A stretch of DNA of 64,000 nucleotides from CAZJUP01 sp964549275 (GTDB lineage Bacteria > Fidelibacterota > Marinisomatia > Marinisomatales > TCS55). The DNA lies in NCBI GenBank assembly GCA_964549275.1, contig CAZJUP010000009.1, positions 1 through 64,000 of the forward strand, given 5' to 3'. The notes beneath the pieces were generated by a model. The model was not told the origin of the DNA. It saw only the letters and a list, made by a program, of their open reading frames with translations, and made no database searches. The translations under genes and the position numbers were made by a program. The stretch's first letter is position 1; each line of letters begins with the position of its first letter. Of this stretch, positions 26,428 through 33,662 are shown in pieces.

Positions 26428-28452
26428 ATGAAATCATACGAAGATTTGCAGAATTTTGATACTTGGACGGATGAAGAAAAGGATCAATATACTGTTAATG
26501 TAATAAAAATGTTGGTTTTGGATGGAGTTCGAAATGCCAACTCTGGGCATTCTGGAGGACCACTATCTTCGGCAGATTTTGCCTTTATGTTATTTAAGAA
26601 TTATCTTAACTATGACCCGATTAATCCTGATTGGTTCAAGCGAGATCGGTTTATTTTATCAGCTGGTCATGAATCCATGCTGCTATATGCGTTATTAAGT
26701 TTTATTGGATGGTTGGATAAAAATGACCTTATGAATTTCCGACAACTACATAGCAAAACACCGGGGCATCCGGAAGTAGAAATTCCTGGAGTTGAAGCAA
26801 CCACCGGTCCATTAGGACAGGGGTTTGCTATGGGAGTAGGCATGGCTTTGTCTGAATCCATACTTAGGGCAGGGTTTGGTCGCTACACAGAAAAAGCGGA
26901 TGATTTAGTTGGCCATTTTACTTACGTATTGGCAGGAGATGGAGATTTACAGGAACCGGTTGCATTGGGTGCAGCATCTATGGCTGGCCATTGGGGACTT
27001 TCACGACTGGTTGTTTATTATGATTCAAATAATGCCCAAATATCCGGCAAGGTTGACAGGTCAGATTCCACAAATTATGCATCTGTATTTGAAGGGTTTG
27101 GATGGCATGTGCAGGAAATTGATGGCCATGATCATGGTCAAATTGGAGAAGCCATTGAAAAAGCTCAAGTTGTAGATCGTCCAAGTCTGATTATCGGTAA
27201 AACAATTATGGCCAGCGGAACTGCAACTAGAGAAACCGACCATGAAACCCATGGTTCTCCTTTACCTCAAGAAGAAATTGATGAGACAAAAGAATTAATG
27301 GGTTTACCACAGGAATCATTTTACATCCCAGGGAAGGTTGTTGAATATTTTATGAGTCGTTCAGGCGAATTAACTTCCCAAATTGAATCTTGGAAGAAGC
27401 TGGTTCAAGAGGAATTAAAGAATGACACGATAAAAGATTATTGGATGTGCACGGTGGAGGAGCAATTGCCTGAATTAGTTATTCCAGATTTTGAACAAGG
27501 GACATCTATTGCCACAAGAAAGGCATTTGGATTAACCCTTGATTCTCTTGCGGGACAACTTGATAATTTGGTAGGGGGATCTGCCGACCTTGAACCATCT
27601 AATTATACTGGGAATTTTGCTGAATCTTTCAAAGATTTCTCAAGGGGAAATAGAACCGGGAGAAACCTTGCTTTTGGTGTTAGAGAATTTCCAATGGCTG
27701 CTGCCATGAATGGGATGGCCCTTCATGGCGGTGTCATTCCGTTTGGAGGGACATTCTTGGTGTTTGCAGATTATGAACGGCCCGCTCTTAGATTGGCCGG
27801 TCTCCAAAAGTGCAGGGTTATTCATGAATTTACCCATGATTCATTTTATGTTGGTGAAGACGGACCAACCCATCAGCCGGTTGAACACGCTATGGCGTTG
27901 CGAACGATTCCGAATTTTAATATTTATCGTCCAGCAGATGCCCGGGAAACTGCTGTTTGTTTTCAAATCGCTCTAGAAAGTCGAGAAACCCCCAGTGCAT
28001 TGTTATTAACCCGTCAAGGTGTTCCAGTGTTGGATCTTAAATTTTCGGAAATTGAAAAAGGTGTAAAAAATGGAGCCTACGCTGTGAGAGATATGGCTGA
28101 TCCTGAGCTAGTGTTATTGGCAACAGGGTCAGAAGTATCACTTGCTATGGATGTTGCGAACCAAATGACGGATAAGCGAATTCGGGTTGTGAGTATGCCC
28201 TGTTGGGAGATATTCAATACGCAGCCCGTGGAGTATCGCCACGCGTTGATTCCACCCCGTGGGGCAATGAAAATATCATTGGAAGCCGGGATAACCATGG
28301 GTTGGGAAAAATATGTTGGGCCAAATGGGCTTTCTATTGGTCTTAATCATTATGGCGCTTCGGCACCAGCAAAAGACTTGGCAGAGGAATTCGGTTTTAC
28401 AGTAGACCAAGTAGAACAGAAAATCAGAGATCATTTAAAAACCCTATTATAG
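26428..28452 (+). CDS. tkt: Transketolase
   Basis: This 674-residue enzyme transfers two-carbon units in the pentose-phosphate pathway using thiamine diphosphate. The cofactor motif is GDGDLQEPVALGAASMAGH followed by VVYYDSNNAQISG near residue 171, and HSGGPLSS and the GPLGQGFAMGVG segment match the family. The pyrimidine domain starts near residue 350 and contains the catalytic Glu region in GVREFPMAAAMNG, and EDGPTHQPVEH carries a conserved His. Full length, no odd features. It lies 38 bases after rpe. Confidence 0.96.
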   Translation: MKSYEDLQNFDTWTDEEKDQYTVNVIKMLVLDGVRNANSGHSGGPLSSADFAFMLFKNYLNYDPINPDWFKRDRFILSAGHESMLLYALLSFIGWLDKNDLMNFRQLHSKTPGHPEVEIPGVEATTGPLGQGFAMGVGMALSESILRAGFGRYTEKADDLVGHFTYVLAGDGDLQEPVALGAASMAGHWGLSRLVVYYDSNNAQISGKVDRSDSTNYASVFEGFGWHVQEIDGHDHGQIGEAIEKAQVVDRPSLIIGKTIMASGTATRETDHETHGSPLPQEEIDETKELMGLPQESFYIPGKVVEYFMSRSGELTSQIESWKKLVQEELKNDTIKDYWMCTVEEQLPELVIPDFEQGTSIATRKAFGLTLDSLAGQLDNLVGGSADLEPSNYTGNFAESFKDFSRGNRTGRNLAFGVREFPMAAAMNGMALHGGVIPFGGTFLVFADYERPALRLAGLQKCRVIHEFTHDSFYVGEDGPTHQPVEHAMALRTIPNFNIYRPADARETAVCFQIALESRETPSALLLTRQGVPVLDLKFSEIEKGVKNGAYAVRDMADPELVLLATGSEVSLAMDVANQMTDKRIRVVSMPCWEIFNTQPVEYRHALIPPRGAMKISLEAGITMGWEKYVGPNGLSIGLNHYGASAPAKDLAEEFGFTVDQVEQKIRDHLKTLL

Positions 28453-28507
28453 CCACAGAAAGAAAAAAATCACAAAAATGTTTGTGACTTTTGTGTCTCT
28501 TGTGGCG
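28453..28507. repeat. Dispersed CACAGA-type hairpin
   Basis: A long imperfect palindrome starts right after the tkt stop: GCCACAGAAAGA at its left end pairs with TCTCTTGTGGC at the right, with TCACAAA/TTTGTGA inside. Related hairpins lie at 52410-52477 and, in part, at 37986 and 55246. It is a dispersed repeat that probably also affects tkt mRNA ends. Confidence 0.6.
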
Positions 28508-28517
28508 TGGAGAAAAA

Positions 28518-28958
28518 TTGAAAATACATATTGCAACAGATCACGCCGGGCTTGAACTCAAAAACATCATCCGGGATTTTTTAACTAAAAAAGGCTACGA
28601 TGTGACTGATCATGGGGCACATGAATATGATGCTTTGGATGATTATCCTGATTTTATTATTCCATGTGCAAAAGCAGTAGCAGCCGATTCTGAAAGTAGG
28701 GGAATTATTTTAGGTGGATCGGGACAAGGAGAAGCCATGGCAGCCAATCGAATTAAAGGAGTGAGAGCTGCTGTATTTTATAACGGTCCAGATGATATCG
28801 TAAAACTCTCGAGGGAGCATAATAATGCCAATATTTTATCATTGGGGGCACGGTTTATGACTGAAACAGAAATCTATGATATAATAGAAATGTGGCTGGC
28901 TGAACCTTTTAGCGGTGGACGGCACCAGCGGCGAATTGACAAATTGGACAGGCCCTAA
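28518..28958 (+). CDS. rpiB: Ribose-5-phosphate isomerase B
   Basis: The protein, about 146 residues, interconverts ribose-5-phosphate and ribulose-5-phosphate. IATDHAGLELKN at the N-terminus, DYPDFIIPCAKAV and GIILGGSGQGEAMAANRIKGVRAA are the RpiB signatures. The Cys that acts as base in most RpiB enzymes (GICGTG) is replaced by GGSGQG, a variant seen in several bacterial lineages, so the base may be another residue. I prefer the TTG at 28518, with GGAG six bases upstream, because an earlier TTG would begin inside the repeat. It completes the rpe-tkt-rpiB group. Confidence 0.85.
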   Translation: MKIHIATDHAGLELKNIIRDFLTKKGYDVTDHGAHEYDALDDYPDFIIPCAKAVAADSESRGIILGGSGQGEAMAANRIKGVRAAVFYNGPDDIVKLSREHNNANILSLGARFMTETEIYDIIEMWLAEPFSGGRHQRRIDKLDRP

Positions 28959-28964
28959 TATCGG

Positions 28965-29528
28965 CTACCGATTTAAATATTTTAATATTTCATTAAAGTC
29001 TTTTTCCGTGTTCATATTCCAAAACCGAGGATCATCACCAAAATCTATAGTTTTAGAATTAATTAAATTTGTCAGATGAAATAAACTATAATGATTCTTT
29101 TGGATTTCATTTTCAATAACAGGGAGTATTCGTTTCCTGTATAACCCACAAGTTACTTGAGTTATACCATTGGCTATGGGAAGAACCGCATCTGTTTGTT
29201 CCGTAATGTGTGTCCTAAGGCTATGAAAAATAAATGAATCAATAAGAGGTAAGTCACAGGATAAAAGAAGATTCCAATCTGTTTCTGTGGATTCCAATGC
29301 CGTGTAAAGACCGTTGACAGGTGCTTCAATTTTTAGAATATCTTTTATGAATGGATAAGAATTTTCTGAAGAAAAATTTTTCCCGACAACCACCCGATTT
29401 TCGAATGCATTACAAGCATCCCAAATCCGATCTAAAACTGATCGGGTACCGACCATAACTTTCCATTTAGGTGATCCAAACCGATTACTTTTTCCTCCGA
29501 TGAGGATAAATGCTGACGCTGAATTCAT
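28965..29528 (-). CDS. mobA: Molybdenum cofactor guanylyltransferase
   Basis: This 187-residue nucleotidyltransferase adds GMP to molybdopterin to make the MGD cofactor. FILIGGKSNRFGSPKWKVMVG near the N-terminus is the nucleotide-binding loop, and LLLSCDLPLID carries the metal-binding Asp. It is divergent from the ArsR regulator across the palindromic operator at 29575-29594. It serves the bis-MGD enzyme SoeA encoded 26 kb away and fits with moaA, moaCB and moeA at the window end. Its promoter region holds the shared operator, so joint regulation with sulfur oxidation is plausible. Confidence 0.85.
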   Translation of the reverse strand: MNSASAFILIGGKSNRFGSPKWKVMVGTRSVLDRIWDACNAFENRVVVGKNFSSENSYPFIKDILKIEAPVNGLYTALESTETDWNLLLSCDLPLIDSFIFHSLRTHITEQTDAVLPIANGITQVTCGLYRKRILPVIENEIQKNHYSLFHLTNLINSKTIDFGDDPRFWNMNTEKDFNEILKYLNR

Positions 29529-29574
29529 GGTATAATTTCTGTTAAAATACAGGTTGAAACATAGTATTTGTTTT

Positions 29575-29594
29575 ATATAGTATTATTACTATAT
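29575..29594. promoter_or_regulatory. Perfect 20-bp palindrome, probable ArsR operator
   Basis: ATATAGTA-TTAT-TACTATAT is a perfect inverted repeat, 10 bases before the ArsR start and 47 bases before the divergent mobA start. ArsR proteins bind AT-rich sites of this shape. A regulatory role for both the sulfur locus and mobA is inferred. No clear ribosome site precedes the regulator, so its transcript may have a very short leader. Confidence 0.7.
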
Positions 29595-29604
29595 TCCCTG
29601 CCTC

Positions 29605-29946
29605 ATGGTTGGCAACCAGACAAATATTTCTCCGGAGTTTATACAAAAGGCTGCGCGGATTTTAAAAACACTTGGTCATCCAGACCGGATAAAAATCGTT
29701 GAATTCCTTGTAGATGGGGAAAAAACCGTGGGGCAAATACATCGTGAATTAAATATGAAGCAACCAATTGTTAGTCAACACCTTAAAGTAATGCATGAAC
29801 GAGGGATTGTTATATATCGACAGGAAGGAACCCGATATTTTTACCAATTGGCTAACGAATTTATTTTCAAAATCCTGAATTGTATGGCGGAGGTTCAGGG
29901 AAAACTTACCAGTGGCGAATGGAATATGGAGTTCCATTCAAATTAA
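29605..29946 (+). CDS. ArsR-family regulator of the sHdr locus
   Basis: This 113-residue winged-helix protein (RILKTLGHPDRIKIVEFL, then VGQIHRELNMKQPIVSQHLKVM, then GTRYFYQL for the wing) is the first gene of the sulfur locus. sHdr clusters in Hyphomicrobium and relatives are repressed by ArsR proteins that sense sulfur with two Cys residues. Here there is only one Cys (residue 93), so a single-Cys or intermolecular mechanism would be needed. It lies 18 bases before tusA and next to its putative operator. Confidence 0.8.
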   Translation: MVGNQTNISPEFIQKAARILKTLGHPDRIKIVEFLVDGEKTVGQIHRELNMKQPIVSQHLKVMHERGIVIYRQEGTRYFYQLANEFIFKILNCMAEVQGKLTSGEWNMEFHSN

Positions 29947-29964
29947 CCAAAAGGAGATTATCAT

Positions 29965-30201
29965 ATGAGTAACATTGCTTTTGACCAGGAATTGGACTGT
30001 AAAGGACTGAATTGTCCTTTACCTATACTAAAAACAAAAAAGCAAATTGATACAATGGTTGTAGGCCAAGTATTGAAAATGGTAGCCACAGATCCAGGAT
30101 CTATCAATGATATGAATGCATGGACTCGTCGCACAGGAAACGAATTAGTATCCCATTCGGAAGAAAAGGGGATCTATACATTTTTCGTTAAAAAATCCTG
30201 A
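29965..30201 (+). CDS. tusA: Sulfur carrier TusA
   Basis: This 78-residue two-layer protein carries sulfane sulfur as a persulfide. The family motif LDCKGLNCPLPILKTKK has the CPxP Cys at residue 17 plus a Cys at 12, and DPGSINDMNAWTRRTGNEL matches the second half. In sHdr organisms TusA receives sulfur from a rhodanese and passes it to DsrE-type carriers and finally to the lipoate-binding protein. It is followed by two DsrE genes. AAAAGGAGATTATC gives a good ribosome site. Confidence 0.92.
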   Translation: MSNIAFDQELDCKGLNCPLPILKTKKQIDTMVVGQVLKMVATDPGSINDMNAWTRRTGNELVSHSEEKGIYTFFVKKS

Positions 30202-30262
30202 ATTAATTCCATCCTTCAATTCCCGACCATCAATAATCAAGTAAAAGTAAAAGGAGTCTGAA

Positions 30263-30772
30263 ATGAGTGATCAAAAAAAAGTAGCCCTTATAGCATCTCA
30301 AGGAACCTTGGATTGGGCTTATCCGCCATTTATCTTGGCATCAACTGCAGCAGCATTAGATATGGAAGTGCAAGTCTTCTTTACGTTCTACGGACTAACT
30401 TTACTGAAAAAAGATATAAAAGCCAAAGTGGCACCAGCCACCAACCCTGCAATGCCCATGAAAATGCCTTTCGGACCACAAGGCTTTCAAAATATTGAAT
30501 GGCCCATGCCAAACGTTTTAATGGGCAATGTTCCGGGTTTTGAAACGATGGCCACCACTTTGATGAAGAAAACATTTAAAAATAAGGGTGTGGCTACTAT
30601 TGAAGAACTCCGTGAAATATGTATTGAATCAGGTGTGAAATTAATTGGATGTCAAATGACCATGGATGTTTTCGGATTTGAAAAAGAAGAATTTGTTGAG
30701 GGAGTAGATGTAGGGGGTGCAGCAACCTTTTTGGAATTTGCAGCAGATGCGGATATTCAATTATTTATCTAA
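30263..30772 (+). CDS. dsrE3A: DsrE-type sulfurtransferase (DsrE3A)
   Basis: This 169-residue DsrE/F-like protein carries a conserved Cys in LIGCQMTMDVFGF (residue 130), where DsrE3A enzymes bind persulfide, and another Cys at 120. The N-terminal half is the DsrE fold (KVALIASQGTLDWAYPPFILAST). In known sHdr systems DsrE3A passes sulfur between TusA and the LbpA/sHdr machinery. The insert PMKMPFGPQGFQNIEWPMPN at residues 64-83 is longer than in small DsrE proteins and typical of this subfamily. It is between TusA and a second DsrE gene, consistent with a relay. Confidence 0.85.
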   Translation: MSDQKKVALIASQGTLDWAYPPFILASTAAALDMEVQVFFTFYGLTLLKKDIKAKVAPATNPAMPMKMPFGPQGFQNIEWPMPNVLMGNVPGFETMATTLMKKTFKNKGVATIEELREICIESGVKLIGCQMTMDVFGFEKEEFVEGVDVGGAATFLEFAADADIQLFI

Positions 30773-30780
30773 AAAACTGG

Positions 30781-30857
30781 AGTAATGGATTTATGGATTG
30801 TTGGATTAATGGAAAAAAGTTCATTACAAAAATCCAGTAATCCACTAATCCATTAAT
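30781..30857. repeat. TGGATT-rich composite palindrome 1
   Basis: Left arm GTAATGGATTTATGGATTG and right arm CCAGTAATCCACTAATCCAT form an imperfect hairpin built from repeated TGGATT units. It fills the gap between the two dsrE genes. Similar arms surround the 29-nt hairpins at 31320 and 31921. Confidence 0.6.
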
Positions 30858-30895
30858 ATTGTTGAAAAACTAAATTAAGGAAGAGGATTATTTAA

Positions 30896-31270
30896 ATGTC
30901 AGACGATGGAAAAGTAACCATATTTGTTACATCAGGACCTGCAACACCACAGCGTTGTGCCACACCTTTTTATATGGCAAGTGTCGCCGCTGCTATGGAT
31001 AATGAAGTCATGATCATTTTTCAGATTGATGGAGTGTTGCTCATGAAAAAGGGTGAAGCAGATGCATTATATGCAAAAGAAGGAGGTAAATCGGTTATGG
31101 ATTTTATTCGCGATGCAAAAGATGCAGACGCCGAAATGTATGTCTGTTCCGCAGCCCTTCAACTTCATGATATGACTGAAGATGATTTGATCGAAGAATG
31201 TGACGGAGTCGTCGGAGCCGCGTTTATGACTGACGAAGGTCTCGACAGTGATATGGTATTAACTTATTAA
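30896..31270 (+). CDS. dsrE3B: DsrE-type sulfurtransferase (DsrE3B-like)
   Basis: This 124-residue DsrE-family protein carries its conserved Cys in MYVCSAALQLHDM (residue 84), with further Cys at 21 and 102. It is shorter than DsrE3A and lacks its central insert. A second DsrE next to the first is a known feature of some sHdr clusters (DsrE3B/C) and suggests a heteromeric or sequential carrier pair. It follows a repeat-filled gap after dsrE3A and precedes the lipoate-binding protein gene. Confidence 0.8.
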   Translation: MSDDGKVTIFVTSGPATPQRCATPFYMASVAAAMDNEVMIIFQIDGVLLMKKGEADALYAKEGGKSVMDFIRDAKDADAEMYVCSAALQLHDMTEDDLIEECDGVVGAAFMTDEGLDSDMVLTY

Positions 31271-31273
31271 AAA

Positions 31274-31392
31274 CTGGAATGATGGCATTTTGGATGACTG
31301 GTTTATTGGAAAAAAGATTCTCTGCGAAAGTTCAAAACTGCTGCAAAGATTTATTAATAAATATCCAACAATCCATTTATCCACGAATCAAA
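31274..31392. repeat. Composite palindrome 2 with 29-nt hairpin
   Basis: TGGAATGATGG-type units at the left and ATCCAACAATCCATTTATCC at the right surround a degenerate copy of the 29-nt hairpin at 31320-31348. It occupies the whole gap between dsrE3B and lbpA. Confidence 0.6.
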
Positions 31393-31409
31393 AGTAAAAA
31401 AGGAATATT

Positions 31410-31871
31410 ATGGCTGAATTAAAAAATTGTATGCTCCCGGATGAATTATCCTATCATGTGGATTATAATATTTGGATCAAAAAAAATGATGATGGCACCG
31501 TTGATTTGGGTATGACAGATATTGCCCAAACAATGGCTGGAAATATTATTCATTGCAGACCCAAAAAAGTGGGCAAAAAAGTGAAAAAAGGTAAAAGTGT
31601 TGCCACAGTAGAAAGTGGGAAATGGGTCGGTCCGGTAAAAACACCATTTGCTGGAGAAATAGTTGCCAAAAATGATGCCGTAGAAAGCGATGCAACCGTA
31701 TTAAATAAAAGCCCTTATAAACAGGGATGGATCGTTCGGATTCAGCCCAATGATTATGAGGGTGATTCTGAAGAATTAGTTGTAGGGGATGATGCTATTT
31801 CAGGATTTGATGGGTATATGGCTGAAAAAGAAATGGGCGAATGCATCCATTGCGAAGGATTTGAAGGCTAA
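31410..31871 (+). CDS. lbpA: Lipoate-binding protein LbpA (GcvH-like)
   Basis: This 153-residue protein resembles glycine-cleavage H protein but belongs to sHdr systems. The lipoyl Lys is K71 in ATVESGKWVGPVKTP. The lipoate arm accepts sulfur and presents it to the sHdr complex. No gcvT or gcvP genes are near, which argues against a glycine-cleavage role. The C-terminus ends in MGECIHCEG, a CxxC pair not found in normal GcvH and a possible redox or sulfur-handling site. It is 139 bases after dsrE3B. A second LbpA is encoded at 42914-43348. Confidence 0.9.
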   Translation: MAELKNCMLPDELSYHVDYNIWIKKNDDGTVDLGMTDIAQTMAGNIIHCRPKKVGKKVKKGKSVATVESGKWVGPVKTPFAGEIVAKNDAVESDATVLNKSPYKQGWIVRIQPNDYEGDSEELVVGDDAISGFDGYMAEKEMGECIHCEGFEG

Positions 31872-31874
31872 AAA

Positions 31875-32003
31875 TTGGAATGTTGGATTTATGTATGAAT
31901 GGATTAATGGGAATAGACTTCTTTGCGAAAGTTTTATACTTCCGCAAAGATTTGGATATTTCAGCAATCCGCCAATCCAGTACTCCACTATTCCATTATT
32001 CCA
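31875..32003. repeat. Composite palindrome 3 with 29-nt hairpin
   Basis: TTGGAATGTTGGATT units at the left and ATCCGCCAATCCAGTACTCC with ATTCCATTATTCCA at the right surround the 29-nt hairpin at 31921-31949. It fills the gap between lbpA and the thioredoxin-like gene and would extend that gene's reading frame falsely if read through. Confidence 0.65.
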
Positions 32004-32279
32004 ATGAGAAATTTGACACTTCGTATTTTCACTCACCCAGCTTGCGCAGGTTGCGGACCTGCCGTTGAAATGGGATGGAATCTGTCAGAATCAAACGAAA
32101 ATTTGACTTTAGAGACTGTAAAATTGGAAAATAAAGAAGGATTAGCCAAAGCACATGGAGTCGGAATCAAAACAATTCCAACCATGATTTTTTACCAAAA
32201 TGGAAAAGAAGTGAAACGAATCGTTGGATTGCCTGAAGAAGACCAGTTAAAGAAATATTTTTTAGAATTGAACTCGTAA
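32004..32279 (+). CDS. Thioredoxin-like protein with CAGC
   Basis: This 91-residue thioredoxin-fold protein starts at MRNLTLRIFTHPACAGCGPA; the in-frame stretch upstream is a repeat element and is not coding. The redox motif is CAGC (residues 14-17), and the cis-Pro region is KTIPTMIFYQNGKEV. It has no signal peptide, so it acts in the cytoplasm, probably reducing disulfides or moving sulfur among the nearby carriers. Thioredoxins often accompany sHdr and Sox genes. It precedes hdrC1 by 15 bases. Confidence 0.85.
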   Translation: MRNLTLRIFTHPACAGCGPAVEMGWNLSESNENLTLETVKLENKEGLAKAHGVGIKTIPTMIFYQNGKEVKRIVGLPEEDQLKKYFLELNS

Positions 32280-32294
32280 TTATTAGGAATTCAT

Positions 32295-33014
32295 ATGTCA
32301 ATATATACAGATGCTAAATACATGGATGTCCCATATGAAGAGAAATTAAAACTCTTCAAAGAAGTGAAAGATGACATGCGTTATGATCACAATTTATACG
32401 GATGTTATGAATGTGGCATTTGCGTAGCAGCATGTCCATCCGCTCGGTTTTATGATTTCAGTCCCCGAGTATTTGCTCAAATCATGGCACGAGAAGATGT
32501 AGACACATTTTATGAATTGTTAAATGACAATGTATGGGACTGCTCTCAATGTTATTCTTGCACACGGTGCCCAAGACAGAATAGTCCTGGTGGTATTATT
32601 CTGATGATGCGCGATGCAGCCGTGCGTGCAGGATTACAGTCTGCCAAAGATGCGCTTCGTGCCTATAGTCGCATTATATACAAAGTGATGTCAACTGGAA
32701 CGCAAGTGGCACCGGATATGCTTCAACCAGACTTTTTCCCGGATTGGGGAACAGACGTGAAAGCAGTTGCTGAAAATTTGGATGTATGGCGTCGCGCGAT
32801 CCCACCAGAGACGCTTCATACCACTGAATTAGCTTGGGATGTATCGGAAAAAACCCGATTAGAACTTTATATGATATGGAAACTCACCGGGAATTTGGAG
32901 CTCATTGAAGGCATCGATGAAGGAATCTATATGATTTTAGAAGAAGTGATGGAAGAGCTCTTAGATGACAATGGGTATGACATCGATGATTTTGAAAATA
33001 TTTTGGAAGAGTAA
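32295..33014 (+). CDS. shdrC1: sHdrC1 iron-sulfur subunit
   Basis: This 239-residue HdrC-like protein carries two iron-sulfur motifs. The first is CYECGICVAACP (C37, C40, C43, C47), normal [4Fe-4S] spacing. The second is WDCSQCYSCTRCPR (C83, C86, C89, C92), in which the last gap is two residues instead of the usual three. Downstream NSPGGIILMMRDAAVRAG follows the HdrC pattern. In the sHdr complex it ferries electrons between HdrA and HdrB. The next gene is a nitroreductase rather than HdrB1. Translation of the Cys region was checked base by base; there is no frameshift. Confidence 0.88.
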   Translation: MSIYTDAKYMDVPYEEKLKLFKEVKDDMRYDHNLYGCYECGICVAACPSARFYDFSPRVFAQIMAREDVDTFYELLNDNVWDCSQCYSCTRCPRQNSPGGIILMMRDAAVRAGLQSAKDALRAYSRIIYKVMSTGTQVAPDMLQPDFFPDWGTDVKAVAENLDVWRRAIPPETLHTTELAWDVSEKTRLELYMIWKLTGNLELIEGIDEGIYMILEEVMEELLDDNGYDIDDFENILEE

Positions 33015-33036
33015 CAAACCGTAAGGATTAAAATCC

Positions 33037-33648
33037 ATGGATAAAAAAGATTTATTGAAAATAATCAAACAGCGGCGTGTTGTAAGAAAATTTGATAAGA
33101 ATAAAGCAGTTCCCTTGGCAGTTCTGACCCGAATAACAGAAGCGGCTATTTGGGCACCATTAAGTATCTATAATCCTCAAGAATGGAAATTTATTGTGCT
33201 TGAAGGGCAAAAAAGAAATAATGCTGTAGAAATAATTACTCAGGACCATACTATTTTAAAGTATGTGCGTTATATGTATGAGCATTCTTCCATAGGCCAA
33301 GGTGGAGAATGGAAAGAATTGGCAAAATTTTTCAGTCATACATTAGGAGATGCTCCTGTATTAGTCGTTTGTCTCGTAAAATTTAATCCTCACATTTATC
33401 AAATTGGACACAATCTTGGTTCAGCATGGTGCGCTGCGGAAAATATGATGATTCAAGCTGAAGCAGAGGGTGTGCATACTGGAATTATTTCAATGGCTTC
33501 ATCTAAAATTCAAAATGAATTAATTGATTCGCTTTCATTTAATCCAGATGAATGGTCTGTTGCTTATATACTAAATGTAGGGTATGGACTGAATATTCCT
33601 GATCCTATTGAACGGGAAAAAGAAGGCGTCATCATTTTTCAAAATTAA
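33037..33648 (+). CDS. Nitroreductase-family flavoprotein inside the hdr genes
   Basis: This 203-residue protein starts with the FMN-binding signature IKQRRVVRKFDKNKAVP and has AAIWAPLSIYNPQEWKFIVL and AENMMIQAEAEGVHTGIISM, which match the nitroreductase/FMN reductase superfamily. These proteins reduce nitro compounds or act in flavin or cofactor chemistry, so the substrate is open. The surprise is position: it lies between hdrC1 and hdrB1 with short gaps (22 and 14 bases) on the same strand, so it is in the same transcript. I know no nitroreductase as a standard sHdr component. It could handle lipoate or persulfide redox steps, but that is inference. Confidence 0.85.
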   Translation: MDKKDLLKIIKQRRVVRKFDKNKAVPLAVLTRITEAAIWAPLSIYNPQEWKFIVLEGQKRNNAVEIITQDHTILKYVRYMYEHSSIGQGGEWKELAKFFSHTLGDAPVLVVCLVKFNPHIYQIGHNLGSAWCAAENMMIQAEAEGVHTGIISMASSKIQNELIDSLSFNPDEWSVAYILNVGYGLNIPDPIEREKEGVIIFQN

Positions 33649-33662
33649 AGGAAAATATCATT

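Noticed and set aside
30263..31270. dsrEFH of a reverse dissimilatory sulfite reductase system
   Set aside because: No dsrAB, dsrC or dsrMKJOP genes are in the window, and the partner genes are sHdr.
31410..31871. Glycine-cleavage H protein for LbpA (and for 42914-43348)
   Set aside because: No gcvT or gcvP genes are nearby; the sHdr, ligase and LipS neighbours favour lipoate-binding sulfur carriers.
31923..32003. N-terminal extension of the thioredoxin-like protein
   Set aside because: The extension is encoded by a palindromic repeat; the thioredoxin fold starts at ATG 32004.
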